From NCBI GenBank assembly GCA_011525785.1, contig WYBT01000024.1:1-64000 (forward strand): DNA of 64,000 nt. The letters run 5' to 3'. Below are positions 48,894 to 58,688 of this stretch, piece by piece; position 1 is the stretch's first letter; the number at the start of each line of letters is the position of its first letter. The notes under the pieces were generated by a model. That model saw nothing but the letters and a program-made list of their open reading frames with translations, did no database searches and was not told where the DNA came from. The stretch is from Planctomycetaceae bacterium. Its GTDB lineage: Bacteria; Planctomycetota; UBA1135; GCA-002686595. The position numbers and the translations under genes were made by a program.

Positions 48894-51365
48894 ATGACTT
48901 CCCCCCAGTCACGCCACGACCTCGCCGAATCCCTGTTCGCAGCCTGGCTCACGCGGCGCGAAGCCGGCGCGAGCGAGCCGCTCGAGGAGCTGCTCCGAGG
49001 CCACCCCGCTCTACGCGCCGAGCTCGAAGAGCTGCACGCAAACTGGAAGCTCTTCGATCCCATCCTCAGCAAGCTGGTCGGCAGCTTCGCGCACGACCCG
49101 AACGCCCTGACGCTCGACACGTGCGACGCGCCGAGCGCCAGCGAGCTGACCGAGAAGCTCGGGGTGCTCACGCCTCCGTGGACGCGCTACCGCTTCCGCG
49201 GGGAGGTCGGCCGTGGCGGCTGCGGCGTGGTGCTGAAGGTCTGGGACTCCAAGCTCAAGCGAGTGGTCGCAATGAAGCTGGCGCTCGCGGCGCGCGACGC
49301 GCGGCAAGTGGACAGCGCGGCGCTCACGCGCTTCGTCGACGAGGCACGCATCGCGAGCCAGCTCAGCCATCCGGGGATCGTGCCCGTGTACGACCTGGGC
49401 GCGGACGACGAGGGCCGGCCGTACTTCACGATGAAGCTGGTCAAGGGCGTCGAGCTGACCCGCATCTTCGAGCAGGCTCGCGAGCGGCTGGCGGGCTGGA
49501 ACCCGACGCGCGCGCTCACGCTGCTGCTGCGCGTGTGCGAGGCGATGGCCTACGCGCACGACCGCGGCGTGATCCACCGCGACCTCAAGCCGTCGAACGT
49601 GATGGTCGGACCTTACGGCGAGATCTACGTGATGGACTGGGGCCTGGCGCGCGTGCTCTCCCCGCGCGAAGGCGGCGCGAAGCGGCCGGCGAGCGACGCG
49701 ATCACCGAGGTCGAGTCCTTCCGCCGCAGCGAGCGCGAGCGCGATCCCGCGTCGCCGCTGGCCACCCGCTCCGACGCTGGCGTCGGAACGCTGTGCTACA
49801 TGCCGCCGGAGCAGGCGCGCGGAGATCAGGCCGCCGTCGGACCGCGCTCGGACGTGTACGCGCTCGGCGCGATGCTGTACCACCTGCTCGCGGGCGCGCC
49901 GCCGTTCCTCGAGAGCGGCGAGCGCATCGACCGCGAGATGCTCCTCTTGAGCGTGCTGCGCGGCACACCGACCCCGATCGCACAGCTCGCTCCCAAGCTC
50001 CCGCGCGAGCTGCACGCCATCTGCGAACGGGCCATGGCCCGCGATCCGGCCGAGCGCTACGGCTCGATGCAGGAGCTGGCCGAGGACCTGCAGGCGTACT
50101 TGGAGCGCCGCGTCGTCCGCGCGCACCGCTCGAGCGTCTGGACACGCGGCTGGAAGTGGGTGCGCAGGAACCCGGGGCTCGCTGCGGGCGTCGCTGTTGG
50201 GTTGACGGGGGTGCTGGGGGGCGGCGCGGTGTGGGCCGAAGATGCGCCCAATCGACGCCAGCGGGAAACAGCAGAAGAGCGAGTCCTCGCGGCAGTCACT
50301 CAGATCAACACGTTCGAGGCCCTGGCGAGCGATCCCCTGGTAGTTCAAGGGCGCATCGGGGGGCACTGGCCCTTCTGGGTGGAGTGGGTCGATTGGCTCG
50401 TCGACGGCACCGCGCCGCCCAGCGAACGAGCAACGGTGGACATCGGATGTCTCGCCTTGCACCGCGACACGCTGAGCATGTCCACAAACGGCGTCCGTCC
50501 GCTTCGTGACTTGTATGGGTGGGTAGTTGGAGCGCGGCGCACGGACATCGATCCGGTGTTGGCGACGACCGTCGCGCGACTAGAACGTCTCAAAGATCGT
50601 CGTGACAAGGTGCGCGCGAAGCAGTACAGCGGCGATCTCACTCAGCAGTGGAATCGAGCGTCCGACGAGATCGCGCGCTCCCCGCACTACGGCGGCCTGA
50701 AGCTGGTGCAGCAAGCGGAACTAGCGCCCATCGGCCCCGATCCGCGTTCGGGGCTCTGGCTCTTCGCTCATTTCACCAGCGGCACGGAACCCAAGCGCCA
50801 GGCCAACGGACAGCTGGCCACCGACCAGAGTGGCTGCATCGTGTTCGTGCTCATTCCCGCGGCGCCTCTGGACGAACCGTTCTTCCTCAGCATCCACTTG
50901 GCCACCCGTCAGCAGGTCCAATCGTTGAGTGGCGACATTCACGCTTCCCGAGTCTCCGATGACCCGCTCGCTCCCGCACTCGGCCTGAATTGGGAGCGGG
51001 CAGCCAACGACTGCTGCAAGGCCGCTGCCAATTGGTTCGAGCTGCCGAGCGCGGAGGAACTCTGCCAAGCGGTGCGTGCTGGCGCGGAACTCCTGCCTCG
51101 CGGCGATGCCGAAGCACCTCAGCGCCTGTGGGAATGGACGCGCGAGCTGTCCGTAGATCCACACGAAGCCGCTGGCGAACTCTCGGCGCCAGCGCCTACT
51201 CGCGCGCGCGTCGTCCGGGTCGGCGACGACTGCAGCTCTCACGCAGCAACTCCCCGTCAGATCGGAGCCAGCTCTAGCACGTTGGACCTCGACCGGAGTT
51301 TCCTCCCGGTCGGACTCAGCGATGAACGCGTGGGCTTTCGCTTGAAGCGCCCCGTATTGAACTGA
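48894..51365 (+). CDS. Ser/Thr protein kinase with degenerate formylglycine-enzyme-like C terminus
   Basis: 823 residues from ATG 48894 (GTG 48885 possible). The N-terminal helix-rich part (~1-95) resembles kinase-leader segments of Planctomycetota. Kinase ~100-405: GRGGCGVV, catalytic Lys in VAMKLAL, HRDLKPSNVMV, DWG in place of DFG, then YMPPEQA. One membrane helix ~428-446 (AAGVAVGLTGVLGGGAVW). The extracytoplasmic part ends (~612-823) in an FGE-sulfatase-like domain: 'GLWLFAHFTSGTEPKR', 'GCIVFVLIPAAPLDEPFFLS', 'NWERAANDC', 'LPSAEELCQAVRAG'. It is short and lacks the usual RGGSW...CRxA-type active-site segment, so it may only bind. Codon bias is weaker in the last third. Confidence 0.88.
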   Translation: MTSPQSRHDLAESLFAAWLTRREAGASEPLEELLRGHPALRAELEELHANWKLFDPILSKLVGSFAHDPNALTLDTCDAPSASELTEKLGVLTPPWTRYRFRGEVGRGGCGVVLKVWDSKLKRVVAMKLALAARDARQVDSAALTRFVDEARIASQLSHPGIVPVYDLGADDEGRPYFTMKLVKGVELTRIFEQARERLAGWNPTRALTLLLRVCEAMAYAHDRGVIHRDLKPSNVMVGPYGEIYVMDWGLARVLSPREGGAKRPASDAITEVESFRRSERERDPASPLATRSDAGVGTLCYMPPEQARGDQAAVGPRSDVYALGAMLYHLLAGAPPFLESGERIDREMLLLSVLRGTPTPIAQLAPKLPRELHAICERAMARDPAERYGSMQELAEDLQAYLERRVVRAHRSSVWTRGWKWVRRNPGLAAGVAVGLTGVLGGGAVWAEDAPNRRQRETAEERVLAAVTQINTFEALASDPLVVQGRIGGHWPFWVEWVDWLVDGTAPPSERATVDIGCLALHRDTLSMSTNGVRPLRDLYGWVVGARRTDIDPVLATTVARLERLKDRRDKVRAKQYSGDLTQQWNRASDEIARSPHYGGLKLVQQAELAPIGPDPRSGLWLFAHFTSGTEPKRQANGQLATDQSGCIVFVLIPAAPLDEPFFLSIHLATRQQVQSLSGDIHASRVSDDPLAPALGLNWERAANDCCKAAANWFELPSAEELCQAVRAGAELLPRGDAEAPQRLWEWTRELSVDPHEAAGELSAPAPTRARVVRVGDDCSSHAATPRQIGASSSTLDLDRSFLPVGLSDERVGFRLKRPVLN

Positions 51366-51541
51366 ACCTCTCCGGCTCCGCCGAACACGCACAGCTCCCC
51401 GACGCTTCGCTCCAGAACCACCGTGACAGGTCGCGCTGCGGCTCGTCTCGCCCTCTCGGCCTTGCGCGAGTGGGCCGAGCCGAACGCCCGGTGACGCCCC
51501 CACGCTCAGCAACCCAAGACCACCTTCGCTCGAGAACAGTC

Positions 51542-53140
51542 ATGCGCGCACGCACCCCCGGACTCTCCCCGTTGTTCGCTTCCATCGGCCTCGCAGTGGC
51601 GCTGGGCCTGGGCGCGGCCGCGCCGGCGACTGCGCTCGGAGCGCGTCCGTTGACGCTTCTCCAGGAGGGCGCGGACGAGAACGCCGAGGGCGGCAGCGAG
51701 CCGACCGGCGTCACGCCCGACGAGCAGTTGGTCGAGCAGGCGGTGGTGCTGATCGAGATGCGCTTCAAGGACGACAAGCGCGTCGTCAGCAACAACTACA
51801 AGGAGAACAAGCTGGTGCAGTTCGGCTTCATGCTCGAGCCCGATCTGGGGGTCACGAGCTTCTCCGCGCTGGTCAAGGCCGACAGTTCGAGCGTGCGGCG
51901 CTTGGGCAAGGGCAGCAAGACGCTGCGCCTGAACGTGATCGGCGCGGACCCGGTGAAGGACATCGCGATCTTCACCCTGGGCGGCGGCGCGGTCGAAGCA
52001 GCGGCGAGCTCGAACGGCGCGAACTCCTCCGGCGGAAACTCGACGGGCGCCAACTCGACCGACGCCGAAGCCCAGGCGCCGTCGAACGCCGCGGCTTACC
52101 CGCTGGCGCTGGATGCGAGCACGGCGCCGCTCGATCCGAGCAACTACACGCTGTTCGCCGACATCCAAGCCCCGACCAACGCGGAGCTTTGGCGAGCGAT
52201 CTCGCTGGCGGAAATGAAGCCACGGGGCGGAGAGCGGGCGGACCAGATCCTTGTCACTGCCACGCATGGGCGACTGAGCGGCCTGCCGATCGTCGATGTC
52301 GAGGGGCGTCTGGTCGGGATGTGGCAGTGGAGTTGGGCGACGACGGGCTTGACCGAGCCGAGCGTGCTGCCCGTGGCCGAGCTGCGCCGCGCCGCGGCGG
52401 AGGCCAAGGCCCGTCCCAAGAAGTTCCCCGGCGCCTTCGTGGCGGCTGCGAGTCAGACCTACGCGATGCCCACGATCCTGTGGGGCGCGGTCGAGCAACC
52501 CGCCAACGCGGCCAAGCGCGGCAAGGCGTTCTTGAATGAGGTGCGCTGCGGCGATTGCGACGGCAAGGGCTCGCGGCGCGAGGAAGAGCGCACCTGGGAC
52601 GGCGTGCGCTGGAACGTCCAACGACGCGACGTGACATGCTCGCGCTGCAAGGGCGACCGACTGACGGACGCGCGCAAACTGTGGTCGAAGTTCCGCACGC
52701 TGGCTTCGATTCTCACCAACGTGCGTCCGACGGACGATCGCGACGCGGTGCGGATGTCGCTCGAAGAAGGGCTCAAGGAGGCCTTCGCACTCAACGTCTC
52801 GGCGATGTACTACGCCGCGCACGACGGCGGTAAAGAGGAGCTCGCGCGCCAAAACCTCACACCGGGGCGGGCCATCGTGTTCCTGGTTCCGCGCATCTAC
52901 TGGCCTGAAGAGAACGGCATGCTGTGGGAAGAGAAGGTGCGCATCGTCGACGCGCCGGGCCTCACGCACCCGCCGCTGATCCTGCGCAATCCGACCTGTC
53001 GCACGCTCCAGGAGGGCTGCGTCGCCTTCGTCGCTGCCGTGGTCGCGGGCGAGCTCACCGTCGGCGAGAAGACGTTCATCGTGCTCGACCGCGCCTTCGT
53101 CGTGCCGGTGAAGTCGCCCGCGCTCGAAGCCGGCCGCTGA
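51542..53140 (+). CDS. Secreted degenerate trypsin-like protein with DnaJ-type zinc motif
   Basis: 532 residues from ATG 51542, signal peptide ~1-35. Residues ~55-290 follow a trypsin/HtrA-like beta-barrel ('VVLIEMRF', 'GFMLEPDLGVTSFSALV', 'DIAIFTL', 'HGRLSGLPIVDVEGRLVGM'), but the catalytic His and Asp positions are absent and the Ser loop reads HGRLSGLP instead of GNSGGP. A Ser/Asn/Thr-rich insert (~160-185) interrupts it. Two Cys pairs, CGDCDGKG (~336) and CSRCKG (~367), mimic a DnaJ zinc ribbon. Not an active protease as read; perhaps a membrane-side scaffold for the kinase upstream (176 bases apart). Confidence 0.7.
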   Translation: MRARTPGLSPLFASIGLAVALGLGAAAPATALGARPLTLLQEGADENAEGGSEPTGVTPDEQLVEQAVVLIEMRFKDDKRVVSNNYKENKLVQFGFMLEPDLGVTSFSALVKADSSSVRRLGKGSKTLRLNVIGADPVKDIAIFTLGGGAVEAAASSNGANSSGGNSTGANSTDAEAQAPSNAAAYPLALDASTAPLDPSNYTLFADIQAPTNAELWRAISLAEMKPRGGERADQILVTATHGRLSGLPIVDVEGRLVGMWQWSWATTGLTEPSVLPVAELRRAAAEAKARPKKFPGAFVAAASQTYAMPTILWGAVEQPANAAKRGKAFLNEVRCGDCDGKGSRREEERTWDGVRWNVQRRDVTCSRCKGDRLTDARKLWSKFRTLASILTNVRPTDDRDAVRMSLEEGLKEAFALNVSAMYYAAHDGGKEELARQNLTPGRAIVFLVPRIYWPEENGMLWEEKVRIVDAPGLTHPPLILRNPTCRTLQEGCVAFVAAVVAGELTVGEKTFIVLDRAFVVPVKSPALEAGR

Positions 53141-53293
53141 GCAGTGCGAGGCCGCGCCCGCGGAAAGAGCGCGATGGCGCGGCGCCCGAAGCGGGTCATT
53201 CTCCGCGCGTGCAGCGCCGATTGACGTCCAACTGCTCGCTCGGAAGTCTCCCCAGCGCCCGGCGTCGTATCCAACGTGCGCCCCCCGGCGCCG

Positions 53294-53299
53294 TAGGCT
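53294..53299 (+). promoter_or_regulatory. -10-like box for the M61 peptidase
   Basis: TAGGCT ends 7 bases before ATG 53307, with no ribosome site; probable leaderless start. Confidence 0.4.
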
Positions 53300-53306
53300 G
53301 CGGCCC

Positions 53307-54977
53307 ATGTTCACCGCTCCCCTCCTGTGTACGGCGCTGCTGCAGGTCGCGGCGCCGCGGGCCGAGTACACCGTCCGACTCACCGATCCGGCGGGGCAAC
53401 GCGCGACGGTCGCGATCGAGTTCACCCATCTGCCGGCGGGGCTCACCGAGCTGGAGCTGAACTTCGCCGAGCGCTTCGCCTTCGTCACGTTTCCCGAGGC
53501 CCAGGTGCTCGACCCGTGGATCGTCGTGGTCGGCGACCAGCCCAGCGAGGTGCAGCGCGCGCGCCCGTTCTCGTGGCGCATCCCGTGCGCGCCCGGCAAG
53601 CCGCTGGCGGTGGTCTTCAACGCGCCGGTCGACCTGCGCTCGCACCCGCTGGTCGACGAGCGCGGCGACTACGAGATGCCGATCGCGACCGAGGAGTTCG
53701 CCATGCTCTCGTCCGGCGCGCTGCTGCCGGCGGCGACGATCGATGGGATCGAACTGCGCGTGCGTTTCGAGCTGCCCGAGGGCTGGGCCGTGCACACCGC
53801 CTGGCCCGAGGTCGAACCGGGCGTGTTCGCGCCGCGCGACTCGCTCGCGCTGCGGGACGCGCTGGTCGCGCTCGGCAAGTGGGAGAAGCGCGAGTCGAGC
53901 GCCGAGGGAGCACACGCCCTCGCGCTCTTCGCGCCGAGCGAAGCCCGCCTGGCCGCCGAAGTCGCGCCGCTCGTCGGAGCGCTCTTCACCACCGAGATCG
54001 AGCTGTTCGGCGGCGCGCCGCTCGAGCGCTACCTGTTCCTGTTCGTGCCCTCGCGCGTGCGCGGCTTCGCGGGCTCGGCCAAGCAGGGCGCGATGGTGCT
54101 CTCGGTGGACGCCAAGATGCCGGTGCACGCGGTCCGCCCCTACGCAGCGCACCTGATCGCGCACGAGTTCTTCCACACCTGGGGCGCGTCACGCTACGCC
54201 TGTCCCGACGAACTGCGCTTCTTCAACGAGGGCTTCACCGACTACTACGCCTACGAAGCGACGCGCCGCATCGGCGAGCTGAGCGACGCCGCGCTGCAGG
54301 AGAAGATCGGCGAAAAGCTCGGTGAGTACGAGCGCGCGGCGCGCGCCACCGGACTGTCGCTGCTCCAGGCCGGCGGGCCGGCGTTCTTCGAAGGCGGCGG
54401 CGCCTATGACCAGGTCTACGCGGGCGGACTGGTGCTCGCCGCGCTGTGCGAGAAGTCGCTGCGCTCCGCGGAGCAGACCGACGGGCCGCGGCGCACGCTG
54501 GACGACTTCCTGCGCGCCTTCAACAACGACCAGCGCTGGTCGCGCACCGGCGCAGCGCCGACGCTGGCGGACTTCGTCGAGCAGCTCGCGCGCTTTTGCG
54601 GAGCGGAGTTCGCCGCGAGCTTCAAGGGCCTGGTCGAGGCGCCCAACGCCGACCTCGGCGCAGCGCTGAGCGCGGCCGGTTGCGCCGTCGAGCGAGTCGA
54701 AGAGCCCGCGGCACTGGAACTGCGCGCCAACCTCGAGGCCACGCGCATCGTCGACATCGATCCGGCCTGCGCGGCGGCTCGCATCGGGCTGCGCGTCGGC
54801 GACAAGCTCATCGAAGTGAACGGCGTGAAGGTCGCGGGGCCGGCGGACTGCCGCGCGGCCTTCGCCAAGCCGCGCGAGGGTCGGCTACAGATCACGCTCG
54901 AACGCGACGGCGCGACCGAGCGCATCGACGCGGCCCCGCCGACCGTGGAAGTGATCCGCTTCCGCTGGGCGAGCTGA
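53307..54977 (+). CDS. M61-family metallopeptidase with PDZ domain
   Basis: 556 residues from ATG 53307. A short hydrophobic start (MFTAPLLCTALLQVAAP) suggests a signal peptide. An N-terminal beta domain (~20-170) is followed by the gluzincin core: AHEFFHTWGASRY (HEFFH ~286-290) and third ligand in FFNEGFTDYYAYE (~306), the M61 (glycyl aminopeptidase-like) pattern. C-terminal PDZ ~470-545 ('RIGLRVGDKLIEVNGVKVAG'). Family members cleave N-terminal Gly/Ala peptides; here a periplasmic peptide-turnover role is likely. Zinc ligands all present. Confidence 0.88.
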   Translation: MFTAPLLCTALLQVAAPRAEYTVRLTDPAGQRATVAIEFTHLPAGLTELELNFAERFAFVTFPEAQVLDPWIVVVGDQPSEVQRARPFSWRIPCAPGKPLAVVFNAPVDLRSHPLVDERGDYEMPIATEEFAMLSSGALLPAATIDGIELRVRFELPEGWAVHTAWPEVEPGVFAPRDSLALRDALVALGKWEKRESSAEGAHALALFAPSEARLAAEVAPLVGALFTTEIELFGGAPLERYLFLFVPSRVRGFAGSAKQGAMVLSVDAKMPVHAVRPYAAHLIAHEFFHTWGASRYACPDELRFFNEGFTDYYAYEATRRIGELSDAALQEKIGEKLGEYERAARATGLSLLQAGGPAFFEGGGAYDQVYAGGLVLAALCEKSLRSAEQTDGPRRTLDDFLRAFNNDQRWSRTGAAPTLADFVEQLARFCGAEFAASFKGLVEAPNADLGAALSAAGCAVERVEEPAALELRANLEATRIVDIDPACAAARIGLRVGDKLIEVNGVKVAGPADCRAAFAKPREGRLQITLERDGATERIDAAPPTVEVIRFRWAS

Positions 54978-55021
54978 AGCGCGCTGCACACGCATCGGCG
55001 AAGCAAGCGCGATCGCTTCGA

Positions 55022-56557
55022 TCACCGCAGACAGCGCTGCACTAGCTCCACCAGGCCCCGCGCCGCGATCTCGTTCCCCCGCGCGTTGAAGTGCGTGTCG
55101 CGCAGGTGGTAGACGTGCAGCCGCCCGTCCGCCAGCGGCGGTGCGGCTCGCAGCGCCGGGAGCAGATCCACGAACTCGACGCCTTCGCGCGTCAGGTGCT
55201 CGCGCAGGCGGCGCTGCGGCAGCTCGCGATCGACGTCGCGCGCCAGTCCCGAAGCGCACACCGACTCCCAGACGGCGTCCTCGACCTGGAACTCGTCGGG
55301 AATCAGCAGGCAGGCCAGCGGAATCGGCGCAGCGGCCTCGCGCAGGCGCGCCAGCCACTCCAGCGCGGGCTCGTAGCGCCCTTCGTCGCCCGTCAGCAGC
55401 CAGCGCGCGCGCTCGGCTTCGATGTAAGAGAATCGCTCCTCGCTGAACGAAGGCCGCTCCAGCAGCGGATCGGCGAGCCACGGCAACACCTGCTCGATGC
55501 GCGCGAGCGAAGTTTGCGCAGGGACGTCGGCCTGTCGCGCGCTCCGATCGAGATCGCCGGCGCGCAGCAGTGTCGCAGCGCGCTGCGCCGCCACTCGCAC
55601 GAGCACCTCGTCGCGGCAGGTCAACTGCTCGAACAGATCCTTGTTCTCGCGCGCCGCATCTTCGAAGTCGTTGCCCACGAACACTGCGATCACGACCAGC
55701 CGCGGGCCGCGCGGGAGCACGTGCTCGCGCAGCATGTGCAGGTACTCGCGCGGACCGGCGCCGGCGACGCCGACGTTGTAGACCTCCAGGCCCAACTCGC
55801 GCTCGGCGAGCGTCGTGTAGTGGCGGTGGTGCGGCACGACTCCGACGCTGAACGAGTCGCCGATGCAGGCGACCCACGGCTCGCTCGGGCCGAGCGGCGC
55901 GCGCAGGCGATCGGAGTAGCCGTGCTCGTCGGTGGGAAAGGCGCCGTGATCGCGATTGGGCGCCCGGCGGTGGGCCGCAACGAACGCGCCGGCGTCGAGG
56001 CTCGGCGTGGCGAGCAACTCCGGACTGTCGGCGGCGCGCCACACGCGCAGAGCGGCCTCGGTCGCGATCAGACTGAGCGCGGCCGCGAGCAGCAGCTTTT
56101 CGAGTGTCGCAAGCGCGCGCGGCCAGCTCGCAGCGCGCGCGCCGAGCGCGAAGAGCAGGCTCCAAACCGCCAGCGAGTAGCCGATCAGCGGTCGGAGGTC
56201 ATGGACGTTGCGCGGTTCGGGGATGCTCCAGCTCGCGACCCACGCGACGGCGAAGATGGTCGGGATCCAGCGCAGACTGGGGAGCAGGACGGCCCGTGCG
56301 CGGCCGCGCCGAGCGAAGCGCAGTGTGGCGGCCGCCGCGACGACGGCGAGCGCCGCGCACGCCAGCAGCTCTTCGATTCCGAACGGGCGCTTGTAGAGCC
56401 AGATCGACGTGAGCCAGGCGCGCTGCACGACGCTGTCCCAGGCGAGAACTGCGCTGGCGAGCGCCGCGAGCAGCGCCGCGCCCAACCCGAGCTTCTGCGT
56501 CCCGTCGAGACCGCGCCCGAGCACGCTCGCAGCCTCTGACGCCTTCGGATCGCTCAC
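55022..56557 (-). CDS. Membrane protein with extracytoplasmic SGNH/GDSL-hydrolase domain
   Basis: 511 residues from GTG 56557. About five helices occupy ~15-165. The SGNH domain starts at ~220: WVACIGDSFSVGVV (block I, Ser nucleophile), 'YNVGVAGAGPREYLHML' (block II Gly), 'VVIAVFVGNDFEDA' (block III, GND), and the C-terminal catalytic pair 'DTHFNARGNEIAARG' (DxxH). Such anchored SGNH proteins act on acyl groups of polysaccharides (alginate/peptidoglycan O-acetylation style). A TAGGAT box 6 bases before the start suggests a leaderless message. Confidence 0.85.
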   Translation of the reverse strand: MSDPKASEAASVLGRGLDGTQKLGLGAALLAALASAVLAWDSVVQRAWLTSIWLYKRPFGIEELLACAALAVVAAAATLRFARRGRARAVLLPSLRWIPTIFAVAWVASWSIPEPRNVHDLRPLIGYSLAVWSLLFALGARAASWPRALATLEKLLLAAALSLIATEAALRVWRAADSPELLATPSLDAGAFVAAHRRAPNRDHGAFPTDEHGYSDRLRAPLGPSEPWVACIGDSFSVGVVPHHRHYTTLAERELGLEVYNVGVAGAGPREYLHMLREHVLPRGPRLVVIAVFVGNDFEDAARENKDLFEQLTCRDEVLVRVAAQRAATLLRAGDLDRSARQADVPAQTSLARIEQVLPWLADPLLERPSFSEERFSYIEAERARWLLTGDEGRYEPALEWLARLREAAAPIPLACLLIPDEFQVEDAVWESVCASGLARDVDRELPQRRLREHLTREGVEFVDLLPALRAAPPLADGRLHVYHLRDTHFNARGNEIAARGLVELVQRCLR

Positions 56558-56563
56558 GTCGTC

Positions 56564-56569
56564 ATCCTA
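56564..56569 (-). promoter_or_regulatory. -10-like box for the SGNH gene
   Basis: Minus-strand TAGGAT lies 6 bases upstream of GTG 56557; no Shine-Dalgarno sequence. Confidence 0.4.
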
Positions 56570-56601
56570 CGGGAGCGGATGCAGCTGCGGCCGCGGCGCG
56601 C

Positions 56602-57402
56602 TCAACTCGCGGCGAAGCGCTCGAGCAGAGCGCTGAATCGGCCCGCCGCCTCGCGGCCCGCGGCCATGACTTCCTCGTGGGACAGCTTCTCGCCCGTGAT
56701 GCCCGCGGCGAAATTGGTGATCAGCGACACACCGGCCACGCGCGCGCCGCTCGCGCGCGCTGCGAGCGCCTCGGCGACCGTGCTCATGCCGACCGCGTCG
56801 GCGCCGAGCGTGCGCAGCATCGCGATCTCCGCCGGCGTCTCGTACGTCGGCCCGAGCAATCCGGCGTACACGCCCTGTTGAAGCTCGAAGCCGGACGCGC
56901 GCGCGGCGCCGACGAGCTTGGCGCACAGCTCGGAGTCGTAGGGTCGCGCGTAGCCCGCCTCCGCGCGCGCGAGCGGCGAGCGGCCCTGCAAATTCAGGTG
57001 ATCCGAAATCGCCATCAGCGTTCCCGGGGCCCACTCGCGGCGCAGCCCGCCGGCGGCGTTCGTGAGCACCACCTGACCGCAGCCCACGCGCACGAAGGCG
57101 CGCACGGCGCGAGTCACTTCGTCGACGCGCCAGCCTTCGTAGAGGTGCACGCGGCCCTGCTGCGCGAGCACGCGCCGCGCGCCGATGCGACCGAAGACGA
57201 GTTGGCCGGCGTGCCCGGCCACTTTGCTCTGCGGCATGCCCTCGATCTCGGCGTACGGAATGCGGCGCGCATCCGAAATGCGCTCGGCAAAGGCGCCGAG
57301 CCCCGATCCGAGCACGAAGGCCACGTCCACGGCGCCGACGCCGTGCTTGCGCAGGCTCGCCGCGAGTTGCTCGACACCGTTGGTTGTTTGAAGCGTGCTC
57401 AC
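56602..57402 (-). CDS. Purine nucleoside phosphorylase (class I, trimeric type)
   Basis: 266 residues from GTG 57402, overlapping the nupC stop by four bases. 'VAFVLGSGLGAFAERI' (phosphate-binding Ser), 'EGMPQSKVAGHAGQLVFG', 'VVLTNAAGGLRREWAPGTLM', 'AISDHLNLQGRSPL', 'GPTYETPAEIAMLRTLGADAVGMSTVAEA', then 'SLITNFAAGI'. These are the full PNP signatures. It cleaves purine (2'-deoxy)nucleosides with phosphate. It pairs with the transporter upstream and the pyrimidine phosphorylase nearby for nucleoside salvage. Confidence 0.95.
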   Translation of the reverse strand: MSTLQTTNGVEQLAASLRKHGVGAVDVAFVLGSGLGAFAERISDARRIPYAEIEGMPQSKVAGHAGQLVFGRIGARRVLAQQGRVHLYEGWRVDEVTRAVRAFVRVGCGQVVLTNAAGGLRREWAPGTLMAISDHLNLQGRSPLARAEAGYARPYDSELCAKLVGAARASGFELQQGVYAGLLGPTYETPAEIAMLRTLGADAVGMSTVAEALAARASGARVAGVSLITNFAAGITGEKLSHEEVMAAGREAAGRFSALLERFAAS

Positions 57403-58667
57403 AGGTAGGCCCCCGCAATGGTTGCGGTCATCCACGAAGCAAAAGCGCCGCCGATCATCGCCTTGAGGCCCAGGCGCGCGAGGTCGCTCTTGCGCTCGGG
57501 TGCGAGCGCAGCGATCCCGCCGATCTGGATCCCCACCGAGCCGAAGTTGGCGAACCCGCACAACGCGTAGGCCGCCATTTTCGCGCTGCGCACGTGCTCG
57601 AACTCCAGCGCGCCGCCTGCGCCGGGCCGTTGCTCGACGAGCGACTGGTACGCGACGAATTCGTTGATCGAGACTTTCACGCCCAGCAACGAGCCGAACA
57701 GCTCGCAGTCGCGCCAGCCCTCGACGCCCATCACCCAAGCGACCGGCGCGAAGATCCAGCCGAAAATGCGGCTGAGCGAGAGCTCGCCCGACAGCATGCC
57801 GAGCGAGTGCAGCCACTTTCCGAAGGCGCCGAGCGGCCAGTCGACGAGGTTCACCAGCGCCACGAACGCGATCAGCATCGCGATCACGTTGAGCCACAGC
57901 TTGAGCCCGTCGCTCGTGCCGTTGGCCGCCGCCTCGATCAGGTTGGTCGCCTCGCGCTCGATGCGCAGCTCGACGCCGCCGCCGGTCTGCGAACGCTCGG
58001 TCTCGGGCGTGATGATCTTGGCCATCACGAACGCCGCCGGAGCGCTCATCACCGACGCGGTGAGCAGGTGCGGACCGTACTCGGGGCCGAGCAGCCCCAT
58101 GTAGACCGCCATCACCGAGCCCGCGATCGTCGCGAAGCCGCCCGTCATCAGCGCCATCAGCTCGGACTTGGTCATCCCCGAAATGAACGGCTTGACCACC
58201 AGGGGCGCCTCGGTCTGCCCGACGAAAACGTTGGCGGCGACTGCCATCGACTCCGAGCCCGACACGCCCATCAGCGAACTCATCACCTTCGCCAGCAGCC
58301 AGATCACCACCTGCATCACGCCCATGTGATAGAGGATCGACATCAGCGCGCTGAAGAACACGATCACGATCAGCCCCGAGCCCGCGAAGGCGAACACGAA
58401 GCCGAGCGGACCGTCCGCGCGCGCCATCGACCCGAAGACCATCTCGGCGCCGGGCTGAGCGGTGCTCACGAGCTTGGCCACGAAAGCCGCGATCGACTCG
58501 AAAAAGCTGGCGCCGAAGGGCGTGCCGAGGATGAACCAGCCCACCGCGAACTGCAGCACGGTTCCGAGCGCCGCGACGCGCCAAGGAAAGCGCTTGCGGT
58601 CGCTCGACATGGCCCAAGCGACCGCACAGAAAAAGGCCAGTCCCAGCGCGCAGCGCAGAATGCTCAT
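57399..58667 (-). CDS. nupC: Concentrative nucleoside transporter (NupC/CNT)
   Basis: 422 residues from ATG 58667. About ten membrane segments. CNT motifs: 'GPLGFVFAFAGSGLIVIVFFSALM', 'SMAVAANVFVGQTEAPLVVKP', 'GMTKSELMALMTGGFATIAG', 'SVMAVYMGLLG', and 'ALCGFANFGSVGIQIGGIAAL'. Drives proton- or sodium-coupled uptake of nucleosides. Cotranslated with PNP (GTGA overlap). TACCAT box 9 bases upstream. Confidence 0.95.
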   Translation of the reverse strand: MSILRCALGLAFFCAVAWAMSSDRKRFPWRVAALGTVLQFAVGWFILGTPFGASFFESIAAFVAKLVSTAQPGAEMVFGSMARADGPLGFVFAFAGSGLIVIVFFSALMSILYHMGVMQVVIWLLAKVMSSLMGVSGSESMAVAANVFVGQTEAPLVVKPFISGMTKSELMALMTGGFATIAGSVMAVYMGLLGPEYGPHLLTASVMSAPAAFVMAKIITPETERSQTGGGVELRIEREATNLIEAAANGTSDGLKLWLNVIAMLIAFVALVNLVDWPLGAFGKWLHSLGMLSGELSLSRIFGWIFAPVAWVMGVEGWRDCELFGSLLGVKVSINEFVAYQSLVEQRPGAGGALEFEHVRSAKMAAYALCGFANFGSVGIQIGGIAALAPERKSDLARLGLKAMIGGAFASWMTATIAGAYL

Positions 58668-58676
58668 GCGCGCGCG

Positions 58677-58682
58677 ATGGTA
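58677..58682 (-). promoter_or_regulatory. -10-like box for nupC-pnp
   Basis: Minus-strand TACCAT ends 9 bases before ATG 58667 with no ribosome site between. Confidence 0.35.
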
Positions 58683-58688
58683 GCGACG

